NCBI GenBank assembly: GCA_963932465.1
Contig: OZ010790.1
Span: 352,867,087-352,931,086, forward strand
DNA: 64,000 nucleotides
Reading direction: 5' to 3'
Origin: Maratus speciosus
Lineage: Eukaryota > Arthropoda > Arachnida > Araneae > Salticidae
Every line of letters starts with the position of its first letter. Position 1 is the stretch's first letter. The position numbers and the translations under genes are program-made. The notes under the pieces were generated by a model, which was not told the origin of the DNA, ran no database searches, and was given only the letters and a program-made list of their open reading frames with translations. Of this stretch, positions 23,767-35,973 are shown one piece after another.

Positions 23767-25044
23767 TTTGTTCTAAATACTGATTATATTTAAAGTCTTA
23801 TACGCAATTTTTCTTTCTTATTTTTAATTCTCGTTTATTAACTTTAAAAGAACGATTTCGAAAATGTCTGCAGATTATCAGCAGTTAATAACTAAAAATC
23901 CTAATAAACTGAAGTAGTAGACGGTTTTTCAATGCTAATATATTCATTAGGTGAGTTCTTAATTATATGAATACGTATCTTCCATAACGTCGTCTTTTTC
24001 GCCCCTCTGTCTCTCCTTTTGCCCGCAAATAGCAACTCAAAAATTACGAAACCGAATTGTTTGAAATGTAATATATATAATCTTTGCAGAATTTTGTTGA
24101 GTCATTTCATATTTTATGAAAATGGAATGAAAACTTAATAAGATAATAACAATTTTTTTTTCAATCTATTATATCCTATCCTACATAATTAATTTAATGA
24201 TATGACAGGTAATGATTCTAGGTTGTCATGCTGATTACGCCATATTTAAGAAGAAGTCATGTTATTTCGCGTTACAGATTTTAATATATATAATCGTAAT
24301 AAATTTTGTATTCTCCATAATACTTTCATTTGCTTTAACAAAAAAGAAATTGTTATTACACAAAAAATTATTAGCGTATGCTTCATATAAAATGAAATCT
24401 AATAATAGTTAGCTACAATGAATAAATTGAATAAATTTGAATTTCTGTCTTAAATAAATTGTTAATTACTTATTCACATTAGTGGAAAATATTCTTATCA
24501 TTATCCCATACAACTTTTCTAATTGCAGGAATTAACGCTAAACAATAATTTTGTTTCATGCCATTTAGAAACAAGATAATGTTAATGAAATACTCTATTT
24601 GTGGCACTATCAAAACGCATAATGTGCGGAATAATACGGGAAACGGTGCTAACTGCAACGCTGTCCAGGCACTGAGAATCGGGAAGTAAGGTTGTTTTAT
24701 GATATGAATACATTCTCTGCAACATATCTTTTAATGCGCAAATTTGCAAAATATACCTAAATAATTTTAAAATTACAACCAGCCAATCATTTATTTCAAA
24801 TACCCATGCGTGGGATTCTTTAAACTGGAGTCAAGTAAAATCATACTGTATAATTCAAACTTTATTATACTATATATAATGGTATTTTATTCTATTGATA
24901 GTTATTTTTATTTATGTATAACATTCATATAATTTTAAAAAGAATTTTCTGTAATGTGGTTTGAGGATACAAAAATTGCTAAAAGCCATATTTTTCTAGG
25001 TTAGTTAATGAATAAATTTATCTCTCAGATGTTTGAAAGACATA
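23767..25044. other. AT-rich sequence, nothing recognised
   Basis: Only short open frames with no domains. No terminal repeats recognised. Confidence 0.45.
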
Positions 25045-25046
25045 TA

Positions 25047-26067
25047 CAGGGTGAGCCCAAATTCGTGGTTTTTTTTAAATTTCATAATAAAAAAAGTATT
25101 GCTCAGAAAACATTTCGGTTTGTGCGAATAGAATTAGAGGTCCATTTGATTTTTTTTTTCCATATATAAAAATAAATAATATCAAAGTATCAAAAAGTCG
25201 CCAAAAGTTACCAAAAGTAACCAAATCAACCAAAATAGCCAAAAGTAGCCAAAGTGCACACGTGGCCATATTGAAATGTTTTATGCAAACCACTCAATAA
25301 AACACTTGGCTCCAAATGGATTCGTCATTCGATATTGGCAGCCTGCTATTCATACGGGATAGATCATTGTCAGATAAACTTTTACACAAGACTGATGAAT
25401 CCACAACTATTCCATTGCGAAAGTTTCGCACGCAGAAAAGATTGAAGGCGCAAAAAAGCACTATTTCATTGAATGGGATATTGGATTTAGTACGACGTTT
25501 TCGGGGAGTTTGGAAGATTGTTCGCGTTGCTGTTGGACACTTGCACTGAAGACCGAGTAATAAGTCGAGGCTGTAATTTTGAGTGGCCCTCACAATCCTT
25601 AGACTTGACTCCGTCAGATTTTCAGTCGTGGAAATACTTAAAGTTTTATGTGTACCTGGGCTCTCCACACACTTTGGTGTAACTGAAAGTTGCCATTCGA
25701 CGGATTGTCGATCTGCCACATGTCCGAATGCCGACATGCTGCACTCGTCTGTAATACACATATTGACGTACCTCATTTGCCAAATATCTGGTGGTGGCGG
25801 TCACATTGAACATCTTTTAATTTAAAATAAATGCAGTGTCATATTATTGTGGTTTGTTTCATTGTCCGTTTGTATTTGCATGATTTGAATAAAACGTCTC
25901 AATATGACGTGTGAGCCCCCTCTTTCGGTTACTCTTGGAATCTTTTTTTATACATCGAAAAAAACCAATGTCTGTCTTATCATATTCGCGCAAATACGAA
26001 ATTTTTTCCGAACATTACATTTTCTATTCTGATTTTTTTTAAGTTTGCACGAATTTATGACGCAACT

Positions 26068-26069
<2 letters not shown>
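25047..26069 (+). mobile_element. Internally deleted mariner-like element (DUF4817 type)
   Basis: The left end CAGGGTGAGCCCAAATTCGTG after TA and the right end, reverse-complemented ..CAAGTTGCGTCATAAATTCG, form weak inverted repeats. A transposase relic lies between them on the plus strand. The ~1-kb size is shorter than a full mariner, in keeping with the lost catalytic middle. The right end runs into a TA microsatellite (26069-26101). Confidence 0.65.
25334..25830 (+). pseudogene. Mariner-type transposase relic, N-terminus joined to C-terminus
   Basis: The 5' part (25334-25500) reads as a DUF4817-type helix-turn-helix: DESTTIPLRKFRTQKRL, then ISLNGILDLVRRF. The 3' part (25583-25825, frames shifting) reads WPSQSLDLTPSDF, the block before the third catalytic residue in DD(E/D) transposases. 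It continues with W.YLK..VY, an LKVAIRRIVD stretch and a GGGHIEHLL C-terminus typical of this group. The region that should hold the first two catalytic Asp residues is missing, and there are several stops and frameshifts. The apparent 160-residue minus-strand protein here is antisense to this relic. Confidence 0.75.
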
Positions 26070-26101
<32 letters not shown>

Positions 26102-26103
<2 letters not shown>

Positions 26104-27357
26104 ATTTAATTTTTTTGAAAGAAAGTTTTATGAGATTTATAGTACACGAAGTATACAATTACGCTTGAGGAAAAGTATTGTTAGTAATAGATAGAATTAT
26201 AAACAATGAAAATATATAAAGAACACAATGAGTCTTTAAGACATTATATATAACATTGATAAGAATTCAACAAAATGGGAATTAATTTGGATTGTTTTTA
26301 TGACTGCCGAGAAGTCGCCAAAGAATACTGAAAAAAAATATTCATATTAAGGTTTTGATATACAATAACAATTCTAATCAGACAATGGAATATATAAGTT
26401 GCGTACACTGGAACCTCGCTTCAGAATGAAAGAAAAGGAGGATTCTCATAGTCTTAGGCTCATTTCGTAATTTTTGCAAACTTCTGAGCAAGATGGATTT
26501 TTCTGTCCATCGCTCAAGAACGTAAAAGCACGCCAACACTGTCTTTTATTATCTGAGTCAATCAAAGGCTAATATACTGAGCAATATTACTTTCCGGGCA
26601 TATTTAGATACGATGGATATTTAAACATTTTCTCAAGCATAACTCAAAAAAAAAAAAAAAAAATGTCGGATTTCGTTTCTAATTATCACAGAAGGTACCT
26701 ATGAGGTTAACAAAGATTATCAGCGTATTATCAAGAATAATTTTCAAATCGTTTAAAAAATATATTATATAAAACTGATAAAAGAGCGCATTTTATGTAC
26801 ATACGTTACGAAAATGTAATGTACGTCATTTTTACAGGCTGGATGTTTTCGTAGACAGCCGGTAGACATGGATAAAAAAAATATACAAGAACTAATATTA
26901 TAGTAGAATAAATCGTATTTAAATTTTATAAAACTGGAAAAGAAATCCGGAATTTTTTTTTCAATTTCAAAGAAAATAACCTCAATAACGTAGTATATAA
27001 TATTTTTTTATAATCTCTACAATAGCATTTTTTAATCGCCGAAAACCCTTTCCATGTTTCGTCAAACATTCTTTGATGTTTAAATAAAAAATTTTGATTG
27101 ATTTGAATTTCTTCTTTTTATTCTGTTTTGTATTTTAAATGAAATTCGTACTTTTCCAGTATAGGTGCCTTGGCGAGGCAGAGAAAATGAATTTGGCAAA
27201 TGAAGTGAACTGTTCATGCACATTTTATGATAACCTATTCATTGTTTCATATACCTAAGTAATTTTTTTAACATTTATACAAATTATGTAGTGCAAAGAA
27301 AAATTTATCAATGTTTAAGTACAAACAGAAGTAAGTGTTATATAAAAAACGATAATA
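26102..27357. other. AT-rich sequence, nothing recognised
   Basis: No domain or terminal repeat was recognised. Confidence 0.45.
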
Positions 27358-27480
27358 CAGTCGAGCCTCGATTATCCAAAGTAATTGGGACCGACCATCT
27401 ATCGGAAAATCGAAAGTTTCTAATAATCGAGAATGCTTCAATTTTAAGATTAAGGAAAAATATACGCTCATTTCTTGTTA
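27358..27480. mobile_element. Possible pogo/Tigger-type left end
   Basis: CAGTCGAGCCTCGATTATCC directly after TA is the familiar start of pogo/Tigger-type elements (CAGTNGAACCTCGATTATCC-like). A second partial copy (TAATCGAGAATG) lies at 27423. I could not place a convincing partner end; weak candidates lie near 28310-28375. Confidence 0.45.
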
Positions 27481-27709
27481 TGGTAACAAGTGCTTAATAA
27501 ACATAAAGAAATAGCAAAATATAAACAAAAATAAATTAAGTGAATTGAAATTTTGAAATTAAAGTACATTTTTACACAATTCACAAAATTTTGTAACAAA
27601 GTTTTGTTTTTGCAGTTTCGATTGCCTTTGCTTTGCAGCTCTACCACATAATACTATTAGTTCAGCAGCATCACAGTCTTTCTGCTGTTCCAGCCACGTT
27701 CCAGTTAAT

Positions 27710-28196
27710 GGTGTTACAGCCGTCCGAATGTTCTGAAATTTTAAATACATAATTGTTGTAATATTTTGTCGAACCATTTCAAATTTTATGAAAGTCGGAT
27801 GTACAGTTTAATTACAGGGACAGTCAAAAGTTTTTCGTTACATTACGGCCAATGGGAAAAAAAAATATTGCAAGTGCATTTTAATGATGTTAAAGCCTTC
27901 CGAATGGTCTGAATTTTAAATATATAATTGTTGCAAAATTTTGTCGCGCCATTTACAATTTTATGAAAATCGGCTGTATAGTTTAACTACAGGGACAGTC
28001 AAAAGTGTTCTGTTACATTACGGGGAATGGGAAAAAAATTATTGCAAGTGCATTTTAATGATGTTACAGACTATGCACTTATGAAGTGCAAAAAAATATA
28101 CATTCAGTACAATATGGGGTGCAAAAAATAATTATAAAACTAGTTATAGTACGAACGCTCCTAATCTGCCACTTTTGACGCGCAATTTCCAACTTG
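27710..28196 (+). mobile_element. HINE family 2, 5'-truncated copy
   Basis: About two and a half ~174-bp units (GCAAGTGCATTTTAATGATG marks at about 27870 and 28043) are followed by the family 3' end. That end has the subterminal word AGTACGAACG(C)(T/A)CCT and the tail GCAATTTCCAACTTG ending at 28196, then TT. The tail matches the 50.5-kb copy, which lies in the opposite orientation. The 5' terminus and GTCY run are missing. Upstream sequence (27590-27705) is unrelated. Confidence 0.85.
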
Positions 28197-28613
28197 TTAA
28201 CAATGTTATGTATTTACTTATGTTAAATTTTTGTTTTGAATGTCATTGGAAACGATTGACAAGAACTTTTTTGGCAACCATTTTTGGCGATCTATCTCCT
28301 GGCCCGGATAATACCTGCGTACTCAATTAGGTTAATAAATTTTTCTTACAAGTAAATGTCCAATAATCCGCATTCAGGTACATAGGAAAAGTTGGCGTTG
28401 CACACAGGAACCATTTGTTTCAAAACAAATTACGGAACATTCCTTTAATATTTGAATTAATCACGGTGATTTTTTTTATTCGGGATGTTAGGTAAGGATG
28501 TTTAACTTAGAAACAGTTCTTCGCTGTTTAAATAAAATGTTTTGGCTTATGTTATTATTTCTTACTATGATTATTATTTACTTATTATTACTTTTGTTAA
28601 TAATTTTCTCATT

Positions 28614-29756
28614 ATGGCAGAATTTAAAGATATTTTAGTTAGGAAAAGAGTGTCAAAAACTACTGTTACTAAACTAGAAAATAATATCATTAGTTCGATA
28701 GCGGATGCTGATTCTAGTCGGCTTGCTTTATTTGAAAATAAAATCGAAAAATTAAATGACGAATTACATGAAATTTTAAATGCAATTTTTTCTCAAAGTA
28801 ATGTAGAAGATGTAGATAATGTTGTTGATGAGCAACAAACCATACAGGACAAACTAGAAAATATTCGGTTAAGTGTTAACCGGAAAACTCAAAATTTATT
28901 TTAAACGAATCGAATCTAAATAATAGTCTTTCTAAATCCCAAATACCAGAAGTAAAACTCCCAAAACTGACACTTCCTACGTTTAGCGGTAATTTAGAAG
29001 AATGGATATCATTTTATGATTTATTTAAAGCTAGTGTGGTTAAAAATGAGAGTTTAAGAGATTGTCAAAAATTGGAGTATTTGAAATCAACATGTAAAAA
29101 CAGAGCACTTAAAATTATTCAGTTTTCTAATATCTGATTCAAACTATAAGACAGCTTTAGAATTATCGAATGAGCGATATTCAAATAAAAGAGAGTTGAT
29201 TAATGCATTAATTAAGAAGTTAATTGGGATGCCTTGTATTTCGGATAATGCACAGTCTATTTTAGAGTGTGTAGATGTTATGAACAAATTTTGTGCGTTC
29301 GTTAAGTGTACTTAAAGAAGACGTTAGTGGATATTCGGAAGTAATGATAGTTTATGTAATTACAGATAAACTAGATAAAAATACGAGATATTGGTTGGAA
29401 AGAAAATAAAAAAAAAATAAAAAAGGAGGAGGTAGGAACTCTTGTTAGTTACTTATCTTTCTTGAAGGATCACGCTAGAACTCTTCAAAACAGCAATTCC
29501 TCAGTAAAGGAAATAAAGAAAGATAAAGTAACGACATTATTGTCTGCTAGTAATAGATATTGTGTTTCCAAAGAAACACATTCGTATGTAAATGTCCTAA
29601 GTTCTTGCAGTTAAGCGTCCATAAAAGAATAGAATTGATCAGAAGAAACAAATTGTGTTACAATTGTCTTTTCGATAAACACCATGCAAAAATCTCCAAG
29701 AATTTAAGTAAATGTAAAGTGTGCCGTTAGACTCAAAATACAATTTTACATAAGAT
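28614..29756 (+). pseudogene. BEL/Pao gag, broken
   Basis: The ATG at 28614 opens a 97-codon piece (MAEFKDILVRKR...) rich in Glu, Lys and Leu, likely coiled coil, ending at 28904. Other frames continue with LPKLTLPTFSGNLEEWISFY (about 28965-29020), the DUF1759 gag block that binds genomic RNA and assembles particles. Then come ASVVKNESLRDCQKLEYLKS and RALKIIQFSN. Near 29600-29735 a zinc-knuckle remnant reads KLCYNCLFDKHHAK...CKVC. Stops and frame changes occur at least at 28904, near 29135, 29300, 29405 and 29610. Confidence 0.8.
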
Positions 29757-29842
29757 ACCCTAAATCTTATTCAGATAGTGTAAATGAAACGCCGGTTAGT
29801 CCTCTTTCTCCGAACGCACTAGAATTTCAGTCGAGGCCAAAT

Positions 29843-30196
29843 GTGTCATTAAATCAAGCTTCTTATACTAGCATCTTTGAATTTCCAAACAACTCTGTGT
29901 TGGAATTACATTCATTGCAAAATAAGCAAACTCTACTTTGTACAGCAATGATTAAGGTTCGTGACCCACTGGGTAATCTTGTAAACTATCGCGATTTGCT
30001 GGTTAGTGCAGCCTCTTTCATAAGTGAAAATTGTATGCACAAATTACGTTTGCCAAGGCAATCTACCAAGGTACAGATTACATATTTAGGTTCTTATAAT
30101 GCTGAATCTAATGAAGAATTAAATATAAATTTTACTCCGCAATTTAATTCTGAAGTGAAATTTGTCAGTAGAGCATTTGTGATAATTAAATTTTAA
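29843..30196 (+). pseudogene. BEL/Pao aspartic protease domain, active site altered
   Basis: This frame shows LLCTAMIKVRDPLGN, RDLLVSAASFISENCMHKLR and LPRQSTKVQITYLG, the fold of the BEL/Pao peptidase (Peptidase_A17 type). The family has Leu-Asp-Ser-(Ala/Gly)-Ser at the active site; here the Asp position reads Val (GTT at 30002-30004), so the protease should be inactive. The frame ends at 30196 where unrelated inserted sequence begins. Confidence 0.8.
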
Positions 30197-30370
30197 AAAA
30201 ATGAAAAAAAACCCAACTGCGTAAAAAGCGAATTAATTAATTATTTCTCATCAATGTGAAACTATTTTTTACATTACTGACCTACTTTTTATTTACTTGT
30301 ATTGATGACTTTTAAGTTGTGTTTAATTGTGAGCTCCCATCAACAAACACTGTTTTGATGAGGCATATAC
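30197..30370. other. Left flank of the insertion in BEL/Pao
   Basis: AT-rich sequence between the protease break and the large inverted repeat. No similarity to BEL/Pao coding sequence or to the matching right flank was noticed. Confidence 0.4.
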
Positions 30371-31937
30371 ACTATATTGCCATTAATGACCGGCAATTTT
30401 CAATTTTAGACATTTTGTCGAATATTTAGAAATATACTTATTATATTAGAAATATATTGGAATTTCAAGATTGAAAAGAACAGGTATGACCTCATATATA
30501 GCAATGTCGATTTGATAAGGGGCATTTAGGGGACCAACAAAAAATCAATGAAAAAAACAAATACTTGGGATCATCCTGTAAAATAAAATACACGAAATAA
30601 TCTATCGCTACCATATATAAATAAACAGACATTGTGCAATATGTGTATTCTTTTGTGTAAGAATAGCACGTATATTAATGGAGATACAGCGATTTATTTA
30701 AAAAAATTTAAAAATTATTCCATGTTATTTGCTTATAACATACAGGGTTTTCAACCAAATTTAACGCCGATTTCAGAAAAATTGACAAAATACAGTAAAA
30801 ACAATATAGTGCAATTGGAATATAAATATATTAAATATTTTAGGAAATATGAGCAGTTATATGAAATAATTTTTATCTGAGCATGCGCGAACTATAACAA
30901 GGATCATTTTACATAATTTAATAGTCAACTCTATGGAGCAACTTATTAATACAAATCTAGTCAAATATCGTAAAAATTCAGAAAGATATCGGCGTTAGAG
31001 TGAGCAAATTTTTAGTAGTTCTCTAAAAGCAGCTGAATGCTAAGGGATTTTACACAAATTGTCATTTTTAATTTTAAATTTTTTTTAATCTTCATTTTTT
31101 ATTGATGTTTTAGTTCTTCGCTGATAACCACCAGAACGTGCCTATACCATGATCAAAAGAAGTATCAAAATTGAAGCATTTTTTCCAAATCTACTCGTTG
31201 ATAGTCACTAAATACTAATTTTTCTCTGAAAGTCAGTCAATAAAAAATGACAATTTGTGTAAAATCCCTTATCATTCAGCTGCTTTTAGAGAACAACTAA
31301 AAATTTGCTCACTCTAACGCCGATATCTTTCTGAATTTTTACGATATTTGAGTAGATTTTTTTTATAAGTTGCTCCATAGAGTTGACTATTAAATTATGT
31401 AAAATTATCCTTCTTATCGTTCACGCATGCGCAGACAAAAATTATTTCATACAACTGCTCATATTTCTTAAAATCTTTAATACATTTATATTCCAATTAG
31501 ATTATATTGTCTCTGCTATATTTTGCCAATTTTTTTTAAATCGGCGTTAAATTTGGTTGAAAACCCTGTACGTTATAAGCAAAAAACATGCAAGAATGTT
31601 TTAATTTTTTTTAAATAAATCGCTATATCTCTATTAATATACGTGCTATTCTTACACAAAGGAATACACATATTGCACAATGTCTGTTTATTTATATTCG
31701 GTAGCAAAAGATCATTTTGTGCATTTTATTTTACAGGGTGATCCCAAGTATTATTTTTTTTCTTTGAATTTTTGTTGGCCCCCTAATTGTCCCCCTTATC
31801 AAATCGACATTTCTAAATATGAGGTCATGCCTGTTCTTTGTAAACCTGAAATTCCAGAAGAATCAGACAAGTATATTTCTAAATATTCGACAAAATATCT
31901 AAAATTGAAAATTGCCAGTCATTAATGACAATATAGT
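30371..31937. mobile_element. 1.57-kb foldback element with ~700-bp inverted arms
   Basis: The left arm (30371-31070) and right arm (31241-31937) are inverted copies, by eye about 90% identical over ~700 bp, around a 170-bp spacer. The outer tip ACTATATTG(C/T)CATTAATGAC pairs at both ends. Inside the arms a second pair of ends reads TA-CAGGGTTTTCAACCAAATTT at 30741 and its mirror closing at 31568 with TA. This looks like a Tc1/mariner-type element of 826 bp. Outward of it, ACAGG(G/A)TGATCCCAAGTATT (31732 and mirrored near 30586) marks a further mariner-like tip. The open frames here are not conserved proteins. It interrupts the BEL/Pao element, so it is younger than it. Confidence 0.85.
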
Positions 31938-32281
31938 TAGATTTCTATGAAGGTTAGAGTTGCAGTAAAGGTAGAGATCCTACCTACACAACTTCCTGGT
32001 TGTGTAATGTTTAAACGGAACTTCTGACTGTAAAATAGTCTATGAAACATCGTCTTTATTTTGAAAGGCCTATCCAATGACATTCCACTCAACAGAGTGC
32101 GTAAAAATGTTTTTTCGTCTACACCGCCCTTTGTATTTTACGGCCGCCATGTTGAATTTATAAAAACAAAATCCAGCCTATAACCATCGGATGGTTAAGA
32201 CGAATCGACAGAGATCTCACTCATTAAAATCCATCAAGCCGTTGGGATGTTTCGAGGGTATAAAGAAATCAACATACCCAG
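31938..32281. other. Right flank of the insertion in BEL/Pao
   Basis: A non-repetitive, somewhat GC-richer stretch (for example GCGTAAAAATG and ACGGCCGCCATG near 32100-32150) before BEL/Pao coding resumes. No domain recognised; it may belong to another inserted element. Confidence 0.4.
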
Positions 32282-32309
32282 ATGAAACACATAACACTTC
32301 TTGGCAGTC

Positions 32310-33483
32310 GGGTAAAAAGAATCACATCATATGTGCCATATCGTTCTATTCCTTCAAATATTGTGAATAATTTTAATGATTTAGTTCTAGCAGACCCATT
32401 ATTCTTAGAATTAAGACCAGTAGATATCTTATTAGGAATTAACGTTTTCTTTACAATGCTTAAAGGGGAAGTTATGAAAAGAGGGGAAACTCTGCTCTTC
32501 GCTGTATGTTCTAAACTAGGTTGGATTATTACGGGAACTACCTCTTTTGATACAAGTCAACGTACAATTTCTGTTAATAATATTCAAATACAACTAGATA
32601 ATTTAGTTCAAAAGTTTTGGTCTTTAGACCCCATTTCTGAGCTAGTTCGAATTTCTAAGGAAGAACAAGAATGTAAAGACCATTTTAAGAGCAATTATTT
32701 TCGAAATAGTTCTGGGAGATTTGTTGTGAAACTTCCATTTAAAGATTTTATATCGCAATTAGGTGATACTAAGGAACTGGCCATGCAGCGATTTTGTTCT
32801 TTGGAACGCATGTTTAAAAAAAAAACAGTCTATTTACGAAAACTATCCGACGAGAGTTTATGAGATTATTATGAGTTTATTTACGAGAGTTTATGAAGGA
32901 ATATTCGGTCTTGGGTCATATGGAACGTATATCCAAATCAGAAAGGGTTCCTGCATTTGTTTTTTATTTACCTCATCATGCGGTAATTCGTGAATCAAGT
33001 ACGACGACAAAATTAATAGTTGTCTTTGATGCCTCTGCTAAATCTACCTCTGATGTGACTTGGAATGATATTCTAATGGTCAGACCCCGTATACAACAAG
33101 AACTTTTTCCAATTCTTTTAAGATTTAGATTTTTGTCTATTGTTGTACGAGCAGATATAGAGAAAATGTTTAGACAAATCTTGATTAATCCAGAAGATAG
33201 AGATTTTTTAAGAATCCTTTGGAGAGAGAATTCCCCGGATCATATAGAGAAATAACGTTTCACAAAAGTCAATTATGGTATGGCATCTGCGCCGTTTTTG
33301 TCTACTAGAACTCATCATCAGCTTGCCTTAGAAGAGAAAAAATATTTTTCTTTGGCATCTGTAGCCGTGTTGAAAGATTTTTATGTACATAATTTTCTCT
33401 CGGGCGGTAAGAATGAGGAAGAAGTTGTGGACCTAATTAGTCAATTGGTATCATTAATGAAACGAGGTGGCTTTAATTTATGA
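32310..33483 (+). pseudogene. BEL/Pao reverse transcriptase, catalytic pair lost
   Basis: Coding resumes with RITSYVPYRSIPSNIVNNF and ILLGINVFF (protease-RT linker), then KLGWIITG. The RT follows with FYLPHHAVIRESSTTTKLIV, VFDASAKST, MVRPRIQQELFPILLRFRF and ADIEKMFRQI, the last holding the first catalytic Asp. Next are MASAPFLSTRTHHQLAL and KDFYVHNFLSGG. In active relatives the last block is YVDD; here it is YVHN (33382-33393), so both metal-binding Asp are gone. Stops or frame changes occur near 32863, 33253-33255 and 33483. Confidence 0.85.
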
Positions 33484-34420
33484 AAATAGATTTCAAATGT
33501 ACCTGGATTACTGAGGAACATTTCTGGGAATTTTTCTGAATGTAAGGAAAGTACAGAGTCATTGTTCTTGACTCATTATGGTGGGATAAAAATTTCAGGA
33601 ATTCAATGAAATTTAACGGGGATTGCTTTTGTTTCACTGATTTAGACTATAAGAAAAAAGACAGATATTCTAAAAGAGATATATTTTCAGAAGTTGCAAA
33701 GGTGTTTGACCCGCTATGCTTTCTTCCCCCTTGTGTTTTGTGTTCATGAAGGTACTGTTGCAATATTTATGGACGTTTTCAGTTACCTGGGACGACCAAT
33801 TAGAGAAGAACTTAGTAAACGTTCGATAAGTTTTCTGAATGATTTAAATGTAATTTCTAGGTTGAAAATTCCTCGATTTGTATTAGCTGCAGATAAGATA
33901 AATCTTTAAATTCACGCCTTTTGTGATGCATCTGAAAAATATTCTACAGCAATATTTATGCGTTCGGTTTCGCAGAATGAGAAAATCATCGTAAATCTTT
34001 TCGCACCCATTAAGACTCAGCCAATCCCAAGGTTTTATCTTTCTGCAGCTCTTCTTTTCACAAATTTGCCAAAAGATGTTTCGGATCACTCATGTCTCAA
34101 AGAGAATGAAGTATTTGCGTGGAGTGATTCTAATGTTGCGTTGGCATGGCTTTCTTCAAAGAACCATGCAAACCATGTTGCTAAAATCAAAGAAACACTT
34201 CATATTATTTCCTGGAATCATGTTCGTGGGCTTGAAAATCCAGCTGACTGTGAACAAGAGGTATGCAACCATCGGAATTAATGAATTGTGAGCTATGGTT
34301 TCATGGTTCTAAATGATTAAGAGAGCCATGGGATAAACCGTCTAATGAATCATTTGAGGGCAAGGATATACAAGAAATCATCTTAAAGGAAGAAAAAAGG
34401 AATTGTGTTGTAAATATTTC
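33484..34420 (+). pseudogene. BEL/Pao RNase H-like region, broken
   Basis: Pieces in several frames include KVFDPLCFLPP (around 33700), RLKIPRFVLAA, a stop at 33907, then IHAFCDASEKYSTAIFMRSV, the family block starting the RNase H domain. LPKDVSD, FAWSDSNVALAWLSSKNHAN and ISWNHVRGLENPADC follow. The order matches the BEL/Pao tether/RNase H region between RT and integrase. At least four breaks are present. Confidence 0.75.
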
Positions 34421-34471
34421 TAACTTAATGATGATCATCTGATTTTCAGATATCCTTCTTGGAATAGACTA

Positions 34472-35917
34472 TTGCGAATCATCGCGTGGTGCTTAAGATT
34501 TGTTGGCATTGCAAGAAAGTCCTTATTAAATCAAGTAAATGGTTTGCTCTCAGTCTTAGAGCTTTCAAATTCCACAACGGAAATTCTGAGAATGCTCCAA
34601 CAACAGTGTTTCCGTGATGAAATATTTGATTTAAGTCATCACAAATCTTTAAAATCTTCAAGTGAACTTTTGTCTTTAAACCCATTCCTAGATCATAATT
34701 GTATTTTGCATGTTGGATGAAGATTGAGACATGGTGATATCCCAGAAGGTCAGAAACACCCAATACTATTGCCTAAGACACATCATATAACTGCATTAAT
34801 TATCAAACATTATCATATGACTTATTTATATGCTGGTCCACAGCTAATTTTAGCTGTTCTTCGAACCAATTTTGGATTTGAGTGGTCGTGATGCAGTAAG
34901 AAAAATAGTGAGGAGTTCATAAAGTGTTTTCATGCTTCACCATCTGTTGCCACTAAAATAATGGAAGTTCTTCCAGCCATACATGTTACGTCAAGTCGCC
35001 CATTCTCAAAGACTGGAGTTGATTATGCCGGTCCATTTATGTGTAAAGATAGAAATCGTAGAAATATCAAGTCTTTTAAAAGTTATATTGCTATTTTTAT
35101 TTGTTTTTCAACTCGTGCTATTGATCTTGAATTGGCTTCGGAATTGACCGCTTCCGCATTTTTGGCTGCTCTGAAGAGATTGGTTGCCCGTAGAGGTAAA
35201 CCAGATGAGTTGGTCAGTGATTGCGCAGGAAATTTCAAGGGTGCAAACAGGGAATTGCGTGAGTTATGCAATTCAGTATCTTCCATTAGTAAGCATCAAA
35301 TATTACAGAATTATGTGGCTAATGAAGGTATCATCTGGAAGTTCAATCCCCCTTCTGCTCCAGATTTTGGTGGGCCTTGGGAGGCTGACATAAAATCTGT
35401 GAAATATCATCTACGTAGAACAATGTGAAATTCACTATTTACAATTGAAGAATTCTCTACATTATTGTCACAAATTGATGCATGTTTGAACTCGAGACCT
35501 TTATATCCTCTGTCAAACGATTCAAGTGATCTACAATTCTTAACACCAGGTCATTTTTTGACTGATGCTACCTTGGCAGCTGTTCCAGAACTTGACGTTT
35601 CTGAAATTCCACTTAATACACTTTGCCGTTGGCAATTAACCCAGACAGAATTTCAGCACTTCTGGAAGCAATGTAGTGGTGAGTATTTGTCTCAACTCCA
35701 GCAACGTCCCAAGTGGCTGCGTTCGACAGCAAATTTAAATGTTGGTGATTTAGTGTTAATTAAAAATGAACGTCTCCCTCCTCTTCAGTGGAAGTTGGGA
35801 GGATTATTCAAACATTTTCCGACCATGACGGTCGTATGAGAGTCGTCATAGTAAGAAATGCTGCGGGGAATTTTAAACGAGCGGTTCATAAACTCTGTCC
35901 TCAGACATCTCAATAAC
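34472..35917 (+). pseudogene. BEL/Pao integrase and C-terminal domain, broken
   Basis: An N-terminal zinc-binding remnant (HHITALIIKHYHMTYLYAGP, about 34780-34840) is followed by the catalytic core at 34961-35428. The core has FSKTGVDYAGPF with the first Asp, DELVSDCAGNFKGANREL with the second, and DFGGPWEADIKSVKYHLRR with the Glu, so the DDE residues are kept. After a TGA at 35426-35428 a DUF5641-like tail follows: IDACLNSRPLYPLS, LTPGHFLTDA, WLRSTANLNVGDLVLIKNE and LPPLQWKLG. It ends near 35917 after another break at 35837-35839. This is the best-preserved part of the element. Confidence 0.87.
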
Positions 35918-35973
35918 GGTAAGGCATATATAAATCTTTTATTTGTACCCTTTGAAGATTTCAAGGCCTGAGG

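Noticed and set aside
25294..25776. 160-residue minus-strand open frame
   Set aside because: It is antisense to a transposase relic whose DUF4817 and LTPSDF motifs are on the plus strand.
27358..28375. A complete pogo-type element from 27358 to about 28375
   Set aside because: The left end is convincing, but candidate right ends are too weak to define a boundary.
30632..31925. 82- and 81-residue open frames near 30.6 and 31.7 kb
   Set aside because: They lie within the arms of the large inverted repeat and show no domain.
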